DNA of 64,000 nucleotides from Candidatus Binatia bacterium (GCA_022820725.1 JAJEFA010000021.1:124001-188000), one strand, 5' to 3'; counted from the first letter of the stretch, positions 52,710-62,371 are shown. The notes: generated by a model not told the origin, from the letters alone. Made by a program: numbers and translations.

Positions 52710-54589
52710 GACACACCCTCCAGCGGAGAGCGCCATAAGGCGTAGAGCCACTCACCAAAGAGCAGAAACGCGGCCAGCCAGTACAGACTCTGGCCAAATT
52801 CGACCGGAATTTCGCGCTGTACGGCTTCGGGTGAAGTACGGACTCCCGACGAAACGGATGGTGCTATCTCGTTCGCAATCTGTCGGCCAATGTTGGACTC
52901 GGCTTCGTCAAAGAGATTGGCGTACAGCTCCGCACGATAGGTATCAGCCTCAATCCGATAGATGCCCGCCCGATCGAGCGGCACGGTGTCGGCTTCAAGG
53001 ACCTGCACTTCGGCTTGAGGCGTGGAGAGGCGTGCGCCGTCAAGGGGAGCATCCGTAGGGAGAAAGAACACGTCCCCGGCGGGCAACAGGTGAGGATCGA
53101 GCGGGTTGGGCGGACGTAGCCAGCGCAGGGCATTGAGAAAGAGGACGAGCAGGGTCAGATTGTCCGAGTCGGTCAGATTCCCCGCACCGATATCAAAGGC
53201 TAAACAGACAATACGATGGCCATCCCTCTCCCCCGTCAGAGCAAGCGGGATCTCGCCGTGGCTGGTCTTTGAGGAGATCAGCACCTGAGCCCAGGAGGGG
53301 AGGGCGAGAATACGGGCCTGTCTAAACGGCAGGGCCTCAACATATTGCAGATTGTGCAAAATTTCGTGCTCGTCGTTCCAGTCCAGAATCGTCAGGTCCG
53401 CAGCCTCGGTCAGCACGGGAAAAAGCGAATTTTCAACTGGTGGAAAGATATAGAGGCTATTGGCGGGAACAGCCTCGTCGGGAACAAATTGGTGAAAAAG
53501 GACCACATCCTGTTCGCCCACCTGAGTGGGCGAGAAGTCCTCGGGCCTGGTGCTACGCAGGGTCACACCGGGTAACGCCTGACTGAGCTGCTGGAGCTCC
53601 TGGTGCAGGTGAGTAGCCGGAGAGACCAGAACCAATTGCGTTGAGCGGCGTTCAGCCACCCAGTTCAGGGCGTGATTATCGACGGCTAAGGCATCCTCGG
53701 ACTCAAGATGCACGGCAAGCTGCCCCGGCCCGGTAAAACCTCCTAAAGAGAACGAGCGGGTGTTATTGGCCGAGAGGCTGAACACTTCTTGAAAGACTGC
53801 CTGGCCGTTGAGTTCGATGCGCAACGTCGCAGTTTTTGTGCGATTGGCGTAATTACGAACGAGGATATAGGCTTGGGCCTGGGAGTAGTCCTGGAAGGGA
53901 TTCTGGTAGACGTGGACCGAGGCCAACGCCATATTGTCGTCGGTCTCACCCACGCGATGATAGGTCAATACCTGTTGCTGTGTCTCTGACAGGCTCAACT
54001 GGTTGGCCGGCAAATCAGTAAAAACATGAATCTGGGCTTGCCGTCCGGCTCGGTCACGCTGGACGAGGGCGAGTTCGATGCCCAGTTCCAACTGGGTGCC
54101 CGTATCCTGCGGCCGGAGGCTCTCGAGGCGATGCAATACCAGACGATGATCTGTCGTAAAACCGCTGATGACCTGGGGCCGGGCCGCAATACCGATGAGC
54201 ATGACTTCGTCAAGAGGTGCCAGATCGTGGAGCACATCTTTGGCCTGGTCCAGAGCCAGATCAAAGCGGCGCACACCGTTTTCGCGCGCCTGCATGCTCG
54301 CCGACAGATCGAAGACGAGAATCTGCCGGTCTCCGCGCGTTTCGGTTACTGTGCGCGACCAGTATGGATGCAGCAATCCCCCAATCAGCAAAAGGAGGAG
54401 CAGGACCTGAAGGAGAAAGAGGAGGTCGGGTCGGAAGCGTCTGGACCGCACGCGATCTTCTGGAACGTCTGTCCAGAACAGGAGGCTGGGGACTTCAATG
54501 CGGGTGCGAGTCCGCTGGCGCAGATAGATCAGGATCAGAACGCCAAGCAGGGAAACGAACGGTAAGGCCGCTGGATTGAGGATGCCCAT
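52706..54589 (-). CDS. BatA-type membrane VWA protein
   Basis: A 627-residue protein starting with the BatA N-terminal helices (PFVSLLGVLILIYLRQR, LLFLLQVLLLLLLIGGLL). The VWA domain has MIDAS DLSAS at 94-98 and HVFTDLPANQ. A long periplasmic-type part follows, and it ends in a helix (GQSLYWLAAFLLFGEWLYAL). It overlaps the next gene by 4 bp and lies 16 bp after the DUF58 gene. Known Bat operons are tied to oxygen or envelope stress; the function here is inferred from that. Confidence 0.85.
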   Translation of the reverse strand: MGILNPAALPFVSLLGVLILIYLRQRTRTRIEVPSLLFWTDVPEDRVRSRRFRPDLLFLLQVLLLLLLIGGLLHPYWSRTVTETRGDRQILVFDLSASMQARENGVRRFDLALDQAKDVLHDLAPLDEVMLIGIAARPQVISGFTTDHRLVLHRLESLRPQDTGTQLELGIELALVQRDRAGRQAQIHVFTDLPANQLSLSETQQQVLTYHRVGETDDNMALASVHVYQNPFQDYSQAQAYILVRNYANRTKTATLRIELNGQAVFQEVFSLSANNTRSFSLGGFTGPGQLAVHLESEDALAVDNHALNWVAERRSTQLVLVSPATHLHQELQQLSQALPGVTLRSTRPEDFSPTQVGEQDVVLFHQFVPDEAVPANSLYIFPPVENSLFPVLTEAADLTILDWNDEHEILHNLQYVEALPFRQARILALPSWAQVLISSKTSHGEIPLALTGERDGHRIVCLAFDIGAGNLTDSDNLTLLVLFLNALRWLRPPNPLDPHLLPAGDVFFLPTDAPLDGARLSTPQAEVQVLEADTVPLDRAGIYRIEADTYRAELYANLFDEAESNIGRQIANEIAPSVSSGVRTSPEAVQREIPVEFGQSLYWLAAFLLFGEWLYALWRSPLEGVS

Positions 54590-54605
54590 ACGCCGCAGAA
54601 GATGC

Positions 54606-55505
54606 TCAGTGAGGGGTGACGAGCCCCACCTGGGCGAGGGTCTCCGTTACCGTCTCGGTGATGGGTTGCGCGCTGGAGAGACGAGTATAGAGCACCCGAT
54701 GTCTATGACAGAACTGTTGGAGCGCGTCACAATGGCTCGATAGGGCGTGATGATATTTCTCAAGGTTGGCCCGGCTGAGGGTGACCCAGCGCTCGGTCTG
54801 CTCTTCGACGTCGTAGAGCTTGCCGCGCCGAAAAAGACGTTCCGGGCGAAGCTCGCTCTCGCCCAGTACCTGAATGGCTTTGACTTCATAGCCACGCGCG
54901 ATCAGAAAGAGCAGGGCGGCTTCATACTGTGCGGGTCGGGTCAGAAAGTCCGAAACTAGGATGACCACACCGGGCTCTCTGGTCTGCCGAATATACGACT
55001 GAACAGACTCCCTGAGATAGGTCTTCCCGCTCGGTGTCAGCGTCTCCAAAAAAGGGGAGACGCGAAGAAAACGGTTGCGATGACGTAAGAAGGGCGTCGC
55101 CAGAAAGGGGTGCGGAGGCGTGGATAGGGCAGCAATCCGGAGCGTATTATTACTGGAGAGCACGATATAACTCAGCGCCGTGACTAGGTCTACGGCATGG
55201 GTAAATTTCTCGTCTACGACAGGAGCGCCCATCGACGCGCTGGTGTCGAGAATGAGATGAAACGGGATTTCCCGCTCCGCCGTAAACGTCTTGACCACCA
55301 GTTGGTCGAGCCGCCCGGCGGCATTCCAGTCCAAATAGCGAAAATCATCCCCAGGCGAATAGTCTTTGTAGGACTCGAATTCTACGCCCCAGGCTTGGCT
55401 CGTACGCGGAATGGATGTCTCCCCAGGACGATGGCCGCGCGCCGCGCGGACACGCATACGCAGACGGTCAAGCTGCTTAAAAAAGGCGGGATCGGTCAGA
55501 CTCAC
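54606..55505 (-). CDS. DUF58 protein with VWA-like core
   Basis: A 299-residue soluble protein with the DUF58 signature GVEFESYKDYSPGDDFRYLDW, followed by a VWA-type segment (HLILDTSASMGAP, with an intact DxSxS) and VVILVSDFLTRP. DUF58 proteins are constant partners of MoxR ATPases. It lies 14 bp after moxR in the operon. Confidence 0.9.
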   Translation of the reverse strand: MSLTDPAFFKQLDRLRMRVRAARGHRPGETSIPRTSQAWGVEFESYKDYSPGDDFRYLDWNAAGRLDQLVVKTFTAEREIPFHLILDTSASMGAPVVDEKFTHAVDLVTALSYIVLSSNNTLRIAALSTPPHPFLATPFLRHRNRFLRVSPFLETLTPSGKTYLRESVQSYIRQTREPGVVILVSDFLTRPAQYEAALLFLIARGYEVKAIQVLGESELRPERLFRRGKLYDVEEQTERWVTLSRANLEKYHHALSSHCDALQQFCHRHRVLYTRLSSAQPITETVTETLAQVGLVTPH

Positions 55506-55519
55506 GCGCGGCCCTATTC

Positions 55520-56623
55520 CTATCGTTGGATTTTTTTGGCGGACTGCAGAATACGCTCAATGATCGAGGCCGGGTCGATATTTTCTGCTTCGGCGGCAAA
55601 ATTGAGTACCAGCCGATGATTGAGGGCCGGCAGCATAACCTGGTCAACGTCGTCGTAACTGACATTGGCCCGCCCATCGAGCAGGGCGGCGACTTTCGCG
55701 CCTAGCATCAGGGTCTGGCCACCCCGCGGACTGGAGCCAAAATTGACATAGCGGCTCACCAGGTCGTCTTTTGGCAATGTCACTGCGGCCGTATCGGTCT
55801 GATTCATATACAGCGCGTCCGCCGGCAGCGTGGCATGAATCAGGGCCGCGATATACTCTTCGATATTGGGAGCAACCAGAACATCGCGGACCAGATGCCG
55901 AAACGCCATAATTTTTTCGGCGGCTTCTGCTTCAGAAAAGACGGGCTGAATATCCGGTTCAGCGGTCGTGGTCGTTGAGCTGATGATACGCCGGACCTCG
56001 TGATGGGTGGGATAGGTCAGGCGGACCTTAAAAAAGAAGCGGTCAAGCTGGGCTTCGGGTAGTGGATAGGTGCCCTCCATTTCGATCGGGTTGAGCGTTG
56101 CCAGCACGAAAAAGGGCGGGTGCAGTTGGTAGGTTGTGCCAGCCACCGTGACTTGGAGTTCGGCCATGGCTTCGAGCAGCGCGGCCTGAGTTTTGGGAGT
56201 GGAGCGGTTGATCTCATCCGCGAGCAGCACGTGAGAAAAAATTGGCCCTTCAACAAAGACGAAATCGCGCCGGCCGTCGTCTTGATCCACGACCATGCGA
56301 GTGCCGGTCACGTCTGCGGGCATCAGGTCCACGGTGAACTGAATCCGACTAAAGCTGAGATTCAGAACGCGGGCGAGCGAACGGACCAAGAGCGTTTTGC
56401 CCGTGCCTGGGACGCCCTCAATCAGCACATGGCCGCCGGCAAAAAAGGCGATGAGAATATTTTGGATCAACTCCTCATGGCCGATAATGACCTTGGCCAG
56501 TTCGGACTGAATCCGTTGAAAGGTCTCCTGAAATTCAAGAACAAGCTCTGTTGAAGGAGTCAGCGTATCCTCCAATACATCCTGAGATGTTGATACGCTG
56601 ACTCCTTTTGATGTCTCACTCAC
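55520..56623 (-). CDS. moxR: MoxR-family AAA+ ATPase
   Basis: A 367-residue AAA+ ATPase with Walker A GVPGTGKTLLVR, Walker B VLLADEINRS and the sensor region LATLNPIEMEGTYPLPEAQ, then the MoxR lid with FGSSPRGGQ. It would remodel or insert metal into the VWA-domain partners encoded downstream. Its start overlaps the preceding DUF4175-like gene by 4 bp. Confidence 0.93.
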   Translation of the reverse strand: MSETSKGVSVSTSQDVLEDTLTPSTELVLEFQETFQRIQSELAKVIIGHEELIQNILIAFFAGGHVLIEGVPGTGKTLLVRSLARVLNLSFSRIQFTVDLMPADVTGTRMVVDQDDGRRDFVFVEGPIFSHVLLADEINRSTPKTQAALLEAMAELQVTVAGTTYQLHPPFFVLATLNPIEMEGTYPLPEAQLDRFFFKVRLTYPTHHEVRRIISSTTTTAEPDIQPVFSEAEAAEKIMAFRHLVRDVLVAPNIEEYIAALIHATLPADALYMNQTDTAAVTLPKDDLVSRYVNFGSSPRGGQTLMLGAKVAALLDGRANVSYDDVDQVMLPALNHRLVLNFAAEAENIDPASIIERILQSAKKIQR

Positions 56624-58026
56624 TGCACCGTCCCCCGAGAAAATAGCTGCTTCACAATGTCCTCATATTCAGGTGGAATCTGAGCATTCCGGATGGCATC
56701 GTCCAAAGCTTGGTTTGCGCTGAGCTGACTGGTGGACTTGATAATCACCCCGCCACCCTCATCTTTGACAATCTCGTGACCGGTATGGCTCTTCTCAAAA
56801 CTGGCATCAAGAGACAGGCTGAAGGTCTGCGGCGTACCCTCAAGATTGGCCTCGTTGCCGTATAAGCGTCGGTCTGTGCCAGACCCCGCCCCCATACCAC
56901 CCCGACCGGCCTGACCTCCCCGACGGGGAAGCTGAGGGTTGGCGGACTGAAAGGCTCCCACCGCTTTCCGTCGATCAAGACGCGCCTGTTTGAGCTTTTG
57001 GAGACCGCTGCCCTGTTCGGGAGCTTGCTGACTACCCGGTACAGTTCGCTCGGCACCCTGCCCGGTCTGGCCCTCACCAAGAGCCTGCTGGCTGGCATCT
57101 CCCGCCTGCTGCTCAGCGTGTATATCCTGCGTTTGTTCCTCGTTGAGGAGATGACGTCCCTCGGCAGCGTTCTGTTCGTCAAGAGATGACTGAGACTCTT
57201 GGAGCCCTTGCAACGCCGTCCGCAGAGCTTGCTGGAGGTCTTCAGGTAGCGATGCCAAGTCCAGGAGTTCTTGTCCCAGACCTTCTTCGTCCGCTGCGTG
57301 ATCCTGCAAACTTATCTGGCTGTCCGCTTGTTCAGACAACGTCTCACCAACAGGGAGCGGGTCCAGTGGCCGGGCGATGAAGTCTTCCGGTCGTGTGGAC
57401 AGACGTTTGTCCACCAACTGGCCTGTGCGTTCGGGCAACTCGGAAGAAATAAGCTCAAGATTGGTCAGTGAGAAGGGTTCGGGTTCGGACGCGGGTGACA
57501 GCAACGGGACGGAGGCCACCAGGAAGGCGAACACCAGGGCGGCAAGAAAAGGTAGGACGCTCCAGGGTATACGCCGTGGCGCGACCTTTTTGACCTCCCA
57601 CAGTGACAACCGGTCCAGATTATCGCGGAGAAGATAGGTCCATAAACGGGAAGCCGGAGGTCCTTTGGCGCGATTCGCCAGAATCTGGGATGTCAGCGTT
57701 GACAGACGTTGTTTGAGCCCAGCCTGGAGGTCGACCCGACGGGCGGCGGTGTGCAGATTGGTCCAGTCCGCTACCCCCTGACGGAGAAACCGAAAACAGA
57801 CATAACCGGCCAGGGCGAGAAGCGGCCAGGCTGCCAGGGTGAACCAGAACGAAGAGAGTGAGAAGGCCAGAAAAGTAAAAAGCGCAAATCCGAGGGCGAA
57901 CACCGTCCCAATACCGTAGAAGCGGTGTTGGGCGGTATAGAGGTTAAAACGCGCCTGAAGCTTGTGCAGTCTCGCTTCGACCTCAGTGAGTGCACTTCGC
58001 TCCTCGGTGCCTGGTGGCCAGTCCAT
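56620..58026 (-). CDS. membrane protein at the head of the MoxR operon (DUF4175-like)
   Basis: A 468-residue protein. A cytoplasmic start (ALTEVEARLHKLQARFNLYT) is followed by two close helices (VFALGFALFTFLAFSLSSFW, AAWPLLALAGYVCFRFL) and a third around 155-175. The large rest is Gln/Glu-rich and low-complexity (about 250-345), with a glycine-rich patch (RRGGQAGRGGMGAGSG). It resembles the DUF4175 or BatC-like membrane proteins next to MoxR genes, but the match is loose. It starts the five-gene operon. Confidence 0.7.
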   Translation of the reverse strand: MDWPPGTEERSALTEVEARLHKLQARFNLYTAQHRFYGIGTVFALGFALFTFLAFSLSSFWFTLAAWPLLALAGYVCFRFLRQGVADWTNLHTAARRVDLQAGLKQRLSTLTSQILANRAKGPPASRLWTYLLRDNLDRLSLWEVKKVAPRRIPWSVLPFLAALVFAFLVASVPLLSPASEPEPFSLTNLELISSELPERTGQLVDKRLSTRPEDFIARPLDPLPVGETLSEQADSQISLQDHAADEEGLGQELLDLASLPEDLQQALRTALQGLQESQSSLDEQNAAEGRHLLNEEQTQDIHAEQQAGDASQQALGEGQTGQGAERTVPGSQQAPEQGSGLQKLKQARLDRRKAVGAFQSANPQLPRRGGQAGRGGMGAGSGTDRRLYGNEANLEGTPQTFSLSLDASFEKSHTGHEIVKDEGGGVIIKSTSQLSANQALDDAIRNAQIPPEYEDIVKQLFSRGTVQ

Positions 58027-58245
58027 GCGAGAGTCCTTAGTCCCCGTACTCCTTGAAAAAGGCGCTCACACCATAGTTGAGAGCCCTTCCCAGGTCAACT
58101 CATAAGGGAAGGCGAAAACTCCCCTTGTGAGAGCGGCGGCCTCTCCTGATTTCACGGAGGTGCAAGACTGCGTGCGAACTGCTAGTGCTAGTGGATAGCC
58201 CAGGTTTGAGACCCTGCTGGCCGAAAGGTCCTCAGCCCCGACCTC

Positions 58246-59268
58246 ATGATGATGCTGTCCTTCGTCTCTATTATTCGCTTGCTCGTCACTTGTGTATTGA
58301 TATTGGGTGTGGCCTGTGAAGAGCCGCTCCGACTGCCTTATATTGAGCCGGTTCTGCACAATTGGCCGGAACGGTACCGAGGCGTGAGTGGGACGAAGCT
58401 GCACGTCTTTCATACGGGCTCGATAGCGGTGTCCAGCCGGATCGTCTACCGAGACGGCAGTCTCCCGCAGCAACACACCCTCAATATCCTGGTGTTTGGC
58501 ATCGAGCATCCCAAGCAGGGTCTGGTCCTGGTTGGCACCGGGTTGAACCGGAGGCTGGCGGACGATGCGCCGCGTTACTTAGGACCAGTCCGCTCGGTCT
58601 TTGGCCAGGTCGACATGCAGCCCGGTCAGAATATTCTCTCCCAGCTCAAGACCGCCCGACTCTCAGAGGAAAGGGTGAAATTTGTGATTCTGCCCGATCT
58701 GCGGCTCGACCATACCGGCGAGTTGGAGAGCCTGTCTCAAGCGGCTGCTGTGGTGACGCGCGAGGAACACGCTGCCGCGCTGAGCAGCAGCACGCTCGGC
58801 CTGTATATGGCGGATGAAATTGATCAAGTTGAGAAATGGCAATTTGTTGATTTTTCCACTGCTACGCCTCTTGGGACTTTTGCCAGGAGCCATGACCTCT
58901 TTGGGGATGGCAGTATCGAGCTGATTGATGTGACCGGCACAACCGCTGGCGGGCTGGCCGCCCTTGTTCGTCTGCCCGAGCGGCCCGTTCTCCTGTGTGG
59001 CAATCTGGCCTGGACACACAGCCAAGCGCGCTATGCCTGGCTGCCCGGTCTGGCCTTTCAGCGCGAGTTGTGGTGGGAGAAAATCTGGCGTCTCAAGAAA
59101 TTTAAGGACCTCGTTCCGGAACTCCTCATCCTGCCCGACCATGATTGGGACGCGATCCGCAAGGGCGAAGGCTCAGACATCACTGTGCATGAGTTTTCTC
59201 CCACCAAAGAAGACGAGAAAGATACATCTACCGCAGCCCGACTTTTCCGACCTGTTGGGACTCGCTAG
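58246..59268 (+). CDS. metallo-beta-lactamase-fold lipoprotein lacking the metal ligands
   Basis: A 340-residue protein with a lipoprotein leader (IRLLVTCVLILGVAC, Cys24). The rest follows the lactonase-like metallo-beta-lactamase pattern, but the metal motif HxHxDH reads DLRLDH in VILPDLRLDHTGELES. The third-His motif GHTPGH reads GTTAGG, and the bridging Asp segment is GNLAWTH. Four of the usual ligands are thus lost, so it is probably not a hydrolase; a binding or structural role is likely. It opens a plus-strand set of four genes with 7-12 bp gaps. No good ribosome site is seen before the triple ATG. Confidence 0.65.
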   Translation: MMMLSFVSIIRLLVTCVLILGVACEEPLRLPYIEPVLHNWPERYRGVSGTKLHVFHTGSIAVSSRIVYRDGSLPQQHTLNILVFGIEHPKQGLVLVGTGLNRRLADDAPRYLGPVRSVFGQVDMQPGQNILSQLKTARLSEERVKFVILPDLRLDHTGELESLSQAAAVVTREEHAAALSSSTLGLYMADEIDQVEKWQFVDFSTATPLGTFARSHDLFGDGSIELIDVTGTTAGGLAALVRLPERPVLLCGNLAWTHSQARYAWLPGLAFQRELWWEKIWRLKKFKDLVPELLILPDHDWDAIRKGEGSDITVHEFSPTKEDEKDTSTAARLFRPVGTR

Positions 59269-59280
59269 GGTAGGAGAAGC

Positions 59281-60153
59281 ATGGAAGTCACCGTTATCGG
59301 TCATGGTTCGTTGATGAGCGGTCGGGGCCTGTCGTTTTCCGGCACGTTTCAGATGCGGACGGCCTACATTGTGGCCTTGGATAACTGCCGCCGAGGTTTT
59401 GCCAAACTCTCCAAATACGGCGACCGCTTTGCCACCGACCTGGAGCTTGAGCAGCCCGCATTGAAAGGCGCTGTCGTTTCGCCGCAAACCGCGCCTGACG
59501 GAAGGGTCGAAGCCCTGGGGCTGAGTGTCTCGCTGGAAGACTGTGGTCGGCTGGTCAAACGAGAAGGGTATCGGCCGGAAGCTCTGCTGACCCTGGTCGA
59601 GAAGGCACGAAAACACGATCTTGGGGTGGCTGAGTGGCTGTGGCAGTTGGCGGTCGAGCAGGCGCATGATCTCGGGGCCTACCGGCGTCAGCTTTTCCTG
59701 ATAACGGGCTATACCTCACCCCATTACATCCCCCACCCGGTTCGACTAGCTGAAGCAGGCTATGCCTTGATTTTTCTCGCGCCTGGGTCGCTCGGAACCG
59801 GCACGCCGGACGTTGTCTCCATTCGCCAACAGACAGGTATCAACACCATCCTGAATACGACCGAGACTTGGCGGCGCAAGCCGAATGAGGATCAGACGGC
59901 CTATTTTCTCTCGTGTCTGCTAGGCGGAGCACATGGAATCAACGTACGGGATTTCCTGGCGAGTGTGGGGGATAATCGCGACCTGGCAGAAATGCTGTCT
60001 CAACGTATCCGACCTGTACTGGCCGAAGAAGTCGCGTGTTTTCTCCAGACGACAGGCTTGAAACCGGAACAGTATACACAGGCGTTCGGCAGCCCTGAAG
60101 CGGCGCTGCACCGCAGTGGACTGAGAGGCTTTCTTGAGGGGTTCGACAGTTAA
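59281..60153 (+). CDS. gamma-glutamylcyclotransferase-like protein (tentative)
   Basis: A 290-residue soluble protein starting VTVIGHGSLMSGRGL, which recalls the YGSLM loop of gamma-glutamylcyclotransferase-fold proteins. Later stretches (ITGYTSPHYIPHPVRLAEAG, VVSIRQQTGINTILNTTETW) give no further family hints. The expected catalytic Glu is not placed with confidence, so the activity is open. It starts 12 bp after the lipoprotein gene and 12 bp before the PTPS-like gene. Confidence 0.45.
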   Translation: MEVTVIGHGSLMSGRGLSFSGTFQMRTAYIVALDNCRRGFAKLSKYGDRFATDLELEQPALKGAVVSPQTAPDGRVEALGLSVSLEDCGRLVKREGYRPEALLTLVEKARKHDLGVAEWLWQLAVEQAHDLGAYRRQLFLITGYTSPHYIPHPVRLAEAGYALIFLAPGSLGTGTPDVVSIRQQTGINTILNTTETWRRKPNEDQTAYFLSCLLGGAHGINVRDFLASVGDNRDLAEMLSQRIRPVLAEEVACFLQTTGLKPEQYTQAFGSPEAALHRSGLRGFLEGFDS

Positions 60154-60165
60154 GAGGACAGACAG

Positions 60166-60657
60166 ATGAGTATCTTCTCGGTGTCAATCGGCAAGGAACA
60201 GTTATGTTTTACCGCAGCGCATTTCATTGCCTTCAAAGGCTTCCGAGAACCGTTACACGGTCACACCTATCAGGCTGAAGTGAAGGTGAGCGGACCGGTT
60301 GGACCGGACGGCTATGTCGTGGATTTTCTGGTGCTGAAAAAGATCGCTGAAGAAGAGTGCCAGCAACTGCACTTTACTACCCTGCTGCCTGAACACAGCG
60401 ACTGCCTGCGCATTACCGCGGATACCGAGACCGTTCGGGTGGAGTGTGAAGATGGCACCCAGTTCAGCTTCCCGCGGCAGGACGTCCGCCTGCTGCCTAT
60501 CAGACACTCTTCATCGGAAGAGATTGCCCAGTATCTGATTGCGCGGCTGCGTACCCGTCTGGCGGAAGCCCGTGGGAACAGCATTGAGACGATCGAGGTT
60601 TTGATTGAGGACATCCCCGGCCAGGTAGCGGTCTGCCGCGAGCCGTTTCGGGTGTGA
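60166..60657 (+). CDS. 6-pyruvoyltetrahydropterin synthase/QueD-family protein
   Basis: A 163-residue T-fold protein. The zinc ligands are the His of FTAAHFIAF and the two of LHGHTYQAEV. The second half has LLPIRHSSSEEIAQYLIARL, like the NPTSENIA helix of the family, and a Glu in the last strand. The catalytic Cys, which in QueD lies shortly before LHGH, is absent (FREPLHGH), so a QueD or PTPS reaction is not assured. GAGG precedes the ATG. Confidence 0.75.
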   Translation: MSIFSVSIGKEQLCFTAAHFIAFKGFREPLHGHTYQAEVKVSGPVGPDGYVVDFLVLKKIAEEECQQLHFTTLLPEHSDCLRITADTETVRVECEDGTQFSFPRQDVRLLPIRHSSSEEIAQYLIARLRTRLAEARGNSIETIEVLIEDIPGQVAVCREPFRV

Positions 60658-60664
60658 GGCCGGA

Positions 60665-60955
60665 ATGGCGTGGGGGCTGCGGAGTGCGATCCTGGGGCTA
60701 CTGTGCGCCAGTCTAACAGCGTGTGAATCAGCTCTGCCCGAGCCCGACTCAGCGGGCGCGCAGCTCTACCGCCAACGCTGCTCCGGCTGTCACCGTTTGT
60801 ATCATCCCGGCCTGCTCACACCGGAGATGTGGCAGTTCATGCTGGCACGTATGGATACGGAGTTTCTGCGCCTCGGTCGTCCGTCTTTATCCGAAACCGA
60901 GCGTCGTATCATCTTCGACTACCTGAACGCCCACGCCCAGCGCCCGACCGGCTGA
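60665..60955 (+). CDS. small c-type cytochrome lipoprotein
   Basis: A 96-residue secreted lipoprotein (leader ILGLLCASLTAC, Cys20) with one heme-c site, Cys39-Ser-Gly-Cys42-His43. Possible Met ligands lie in PEMWQFMLARMD. The spacing resembles small diheme-relative cytochromes of the CSGCHxLY type. It starts 7 bp after the PTPS-like gene and is the last of the set. Heme attachment would happen in the periplasm. Confidence 0.8.
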   Translation: MAWGLRSAILGLLCASLTACESALPEPDSAGAQLYRQRCSGCHRLYHPGLLTPEMWQFMLARMDTEFLRLGRPSLSETERRIIFDYLNAHAQRPTG

Positions 60956-60988
60956 GGACGGACGGAGCCCCGGATTTTGGGACTTTTC

Positions 60989-62305
60989 TTATGCCTCCCG
61001 TCGGGCGGCTTCGATATCGTCGAGTTCTTTCGGGATTGTACTGGTCAGCACGTCGTGGCCGTCGGCTGTCACGAGAACATCGTCCTCGATGCGGACCCCG
61101 ATACCTTGGTAGGCGGCTGGTGCATCGGCATCTGCGGCGATATACAGGCCGGGTTCAACCGTCAGGACCATCCCAGGGTTGAGCGTCCGGGATTCTTCAC
61201 CAACTCTATATTTACCTACATCGTGGACATCCATGCCCAGCCAGTGGCTCGTGCGGTGCATATAGAACTGGCGATAGTCGCCCTTCTCAAGAATGTCCTC
61301 CGTGCTGCCGGAGAGCAGGCCGAGATCACGTAGCCCGTCAATCAGTATTTCCGTGGCACGTTGGTGCACGTCGTCAAAGCCCACGCCGGGCCGGATCATG
61401 GCAATCGCATGTTTTTGCGCGGTCAGAACTAGGCTGTAGATTTCTTTCTGCTGAGCCGAGAACGCGCGACCAACCGGAAACGTGCGTGTCACATCCGAGC
61501 AATAGCAGGCGTACTCCGAACCGGCGTCAATCAGCAAAAGATCGTCGTCTTGCATTTGTTGATCGTTGGAGATGTAATGCAGGATCGTGGCGTTTGCGCC
61601 CGAGGCAACAATGGATGGGTAGGCCGGCCCGTCCGCCCCGTTGCGGCGGAAATGGTATTCGAGCAGGGCTTCGATTTCGTATTCGTACATGCCCGGCCGC
61701 GTCTCGTGCAGGGCCGCGTAGTGGGCCGCGGCAGACGCCTTGACCGCGCAGCGCATCAGGTCGATTTCCTCCGGTGTTTTGAACAGCCGCATTTCGTGCA
61801 GCAAGTCGCCGGGATCAACAAGCGAGACCGGACCATGTCCGATGCGCGGGCGTTGCAGCCGGCCCTGATTCACAAAGTCCAAAATCTTTGCGTTGAGGCG
61901 TTCGTCACGGCCAAGGCCGTAGTAGATTTTTTCTGCGGTGAGCAGGTGTTCGGGTAACACCTTGTCGAGCTGATCGATCGTATAGGCCGCATCCACGCCA
62001 AAGTGTTCCTGCGCGCCCTCCACGCCGAACCGTTTTCCTGTCCAGGTCTCTTTTTCCTTGTCGCGCGGCCGGACAAACAGGATGAACTGTTCCTTGTCGT
62101 GATTGGGCGAAAGCAGGCACAGGGATTCCGGTTCTGGAAAACCGGTCAGGTAGTACAGGTCGTTGTCCTGGCGATAGCGATACTCAACATCCTGGGAGCG
62201 AATGCAAGTGGGAGCGGCCGGAAAGAGGGCCACCCCATCGCCCATCTGTTTCAGAAACGCCTGCCGGCGGGCTGCATAGGTCGAAAGATTTGCGTTCATT
62301 GGCAT
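60989..62305 (-). CDS. pepP: Xaa-Pro aminopeptidase (M24B)
   Basis: A 438-residue metallopeptidase that removes residues before proline. An N-terminal creatinase-like domain (1-165) precedes the pita-bread domain. The five ligands are in LLLIDAGSEYACYCSDVTRT (two Asp), HRTSHWLGMDVHDVG (His), VLTVEPGLYI (Glu) and GIGVRIEDDVLV (Glu). It has no signal peptide. Start codons at 62305 and 62299 are both possible, without a clear ribosome site. Divergent from the small-protein group downstream. Confidence 0.92.
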   Translation of the reverse strand: MPMNANLSTYAARRQAFLKQMGDGVALFPAAPTCIRSQDVEYRYRQDNDLYYLTGFPEPESLCLLSPNHDKEQFILFVRPRDKEKETWTGKRFGVEGAQEHFGVDAAYTIDQLDKVLPEHLLTAEKIYYGLGRDERLNAKILDFVNQGRLQRPRIGHGPVSLVDPGDLLHEMRLFKTPEEIDLMRCAVKASAAAHYAALHETRPGMYEYEIEALLEYHFRRNGADGPAYPSIVASGANATILHYISNDQQMQDDDLLLIDAGSEYACYCSDVTRTFPVGRAFSAQQKEIYSLVLTAQKHAIAMIRPGVGFDDVHQRATEILIDGLRDLGLLSGSTEDILEKGDYRQFYMHRTSHWLGMDVHDVGKYRVGEESRTLNPGMVLTVEPGLYIAADADAPAAYQGIGVRIEDDVLVTADGHDVLTSTIPKELDDIEAARREA

Positions 62306-62371
62306 GCTACCGTGTCGTCCGCTTCGTGCTGACTTGACTTTCGCCCAACAATTAAAGACGCTTGGTACTAT

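Noticed and set aside
58027..58245. Gap before the metallo-beta-lactamase-fold gene, checked for a tRNA or small RNA
   Set aside because: No cloverleaf or T-loop (GTTCRANNC with pairing arms) could be built. I see only short imperfect repeats.
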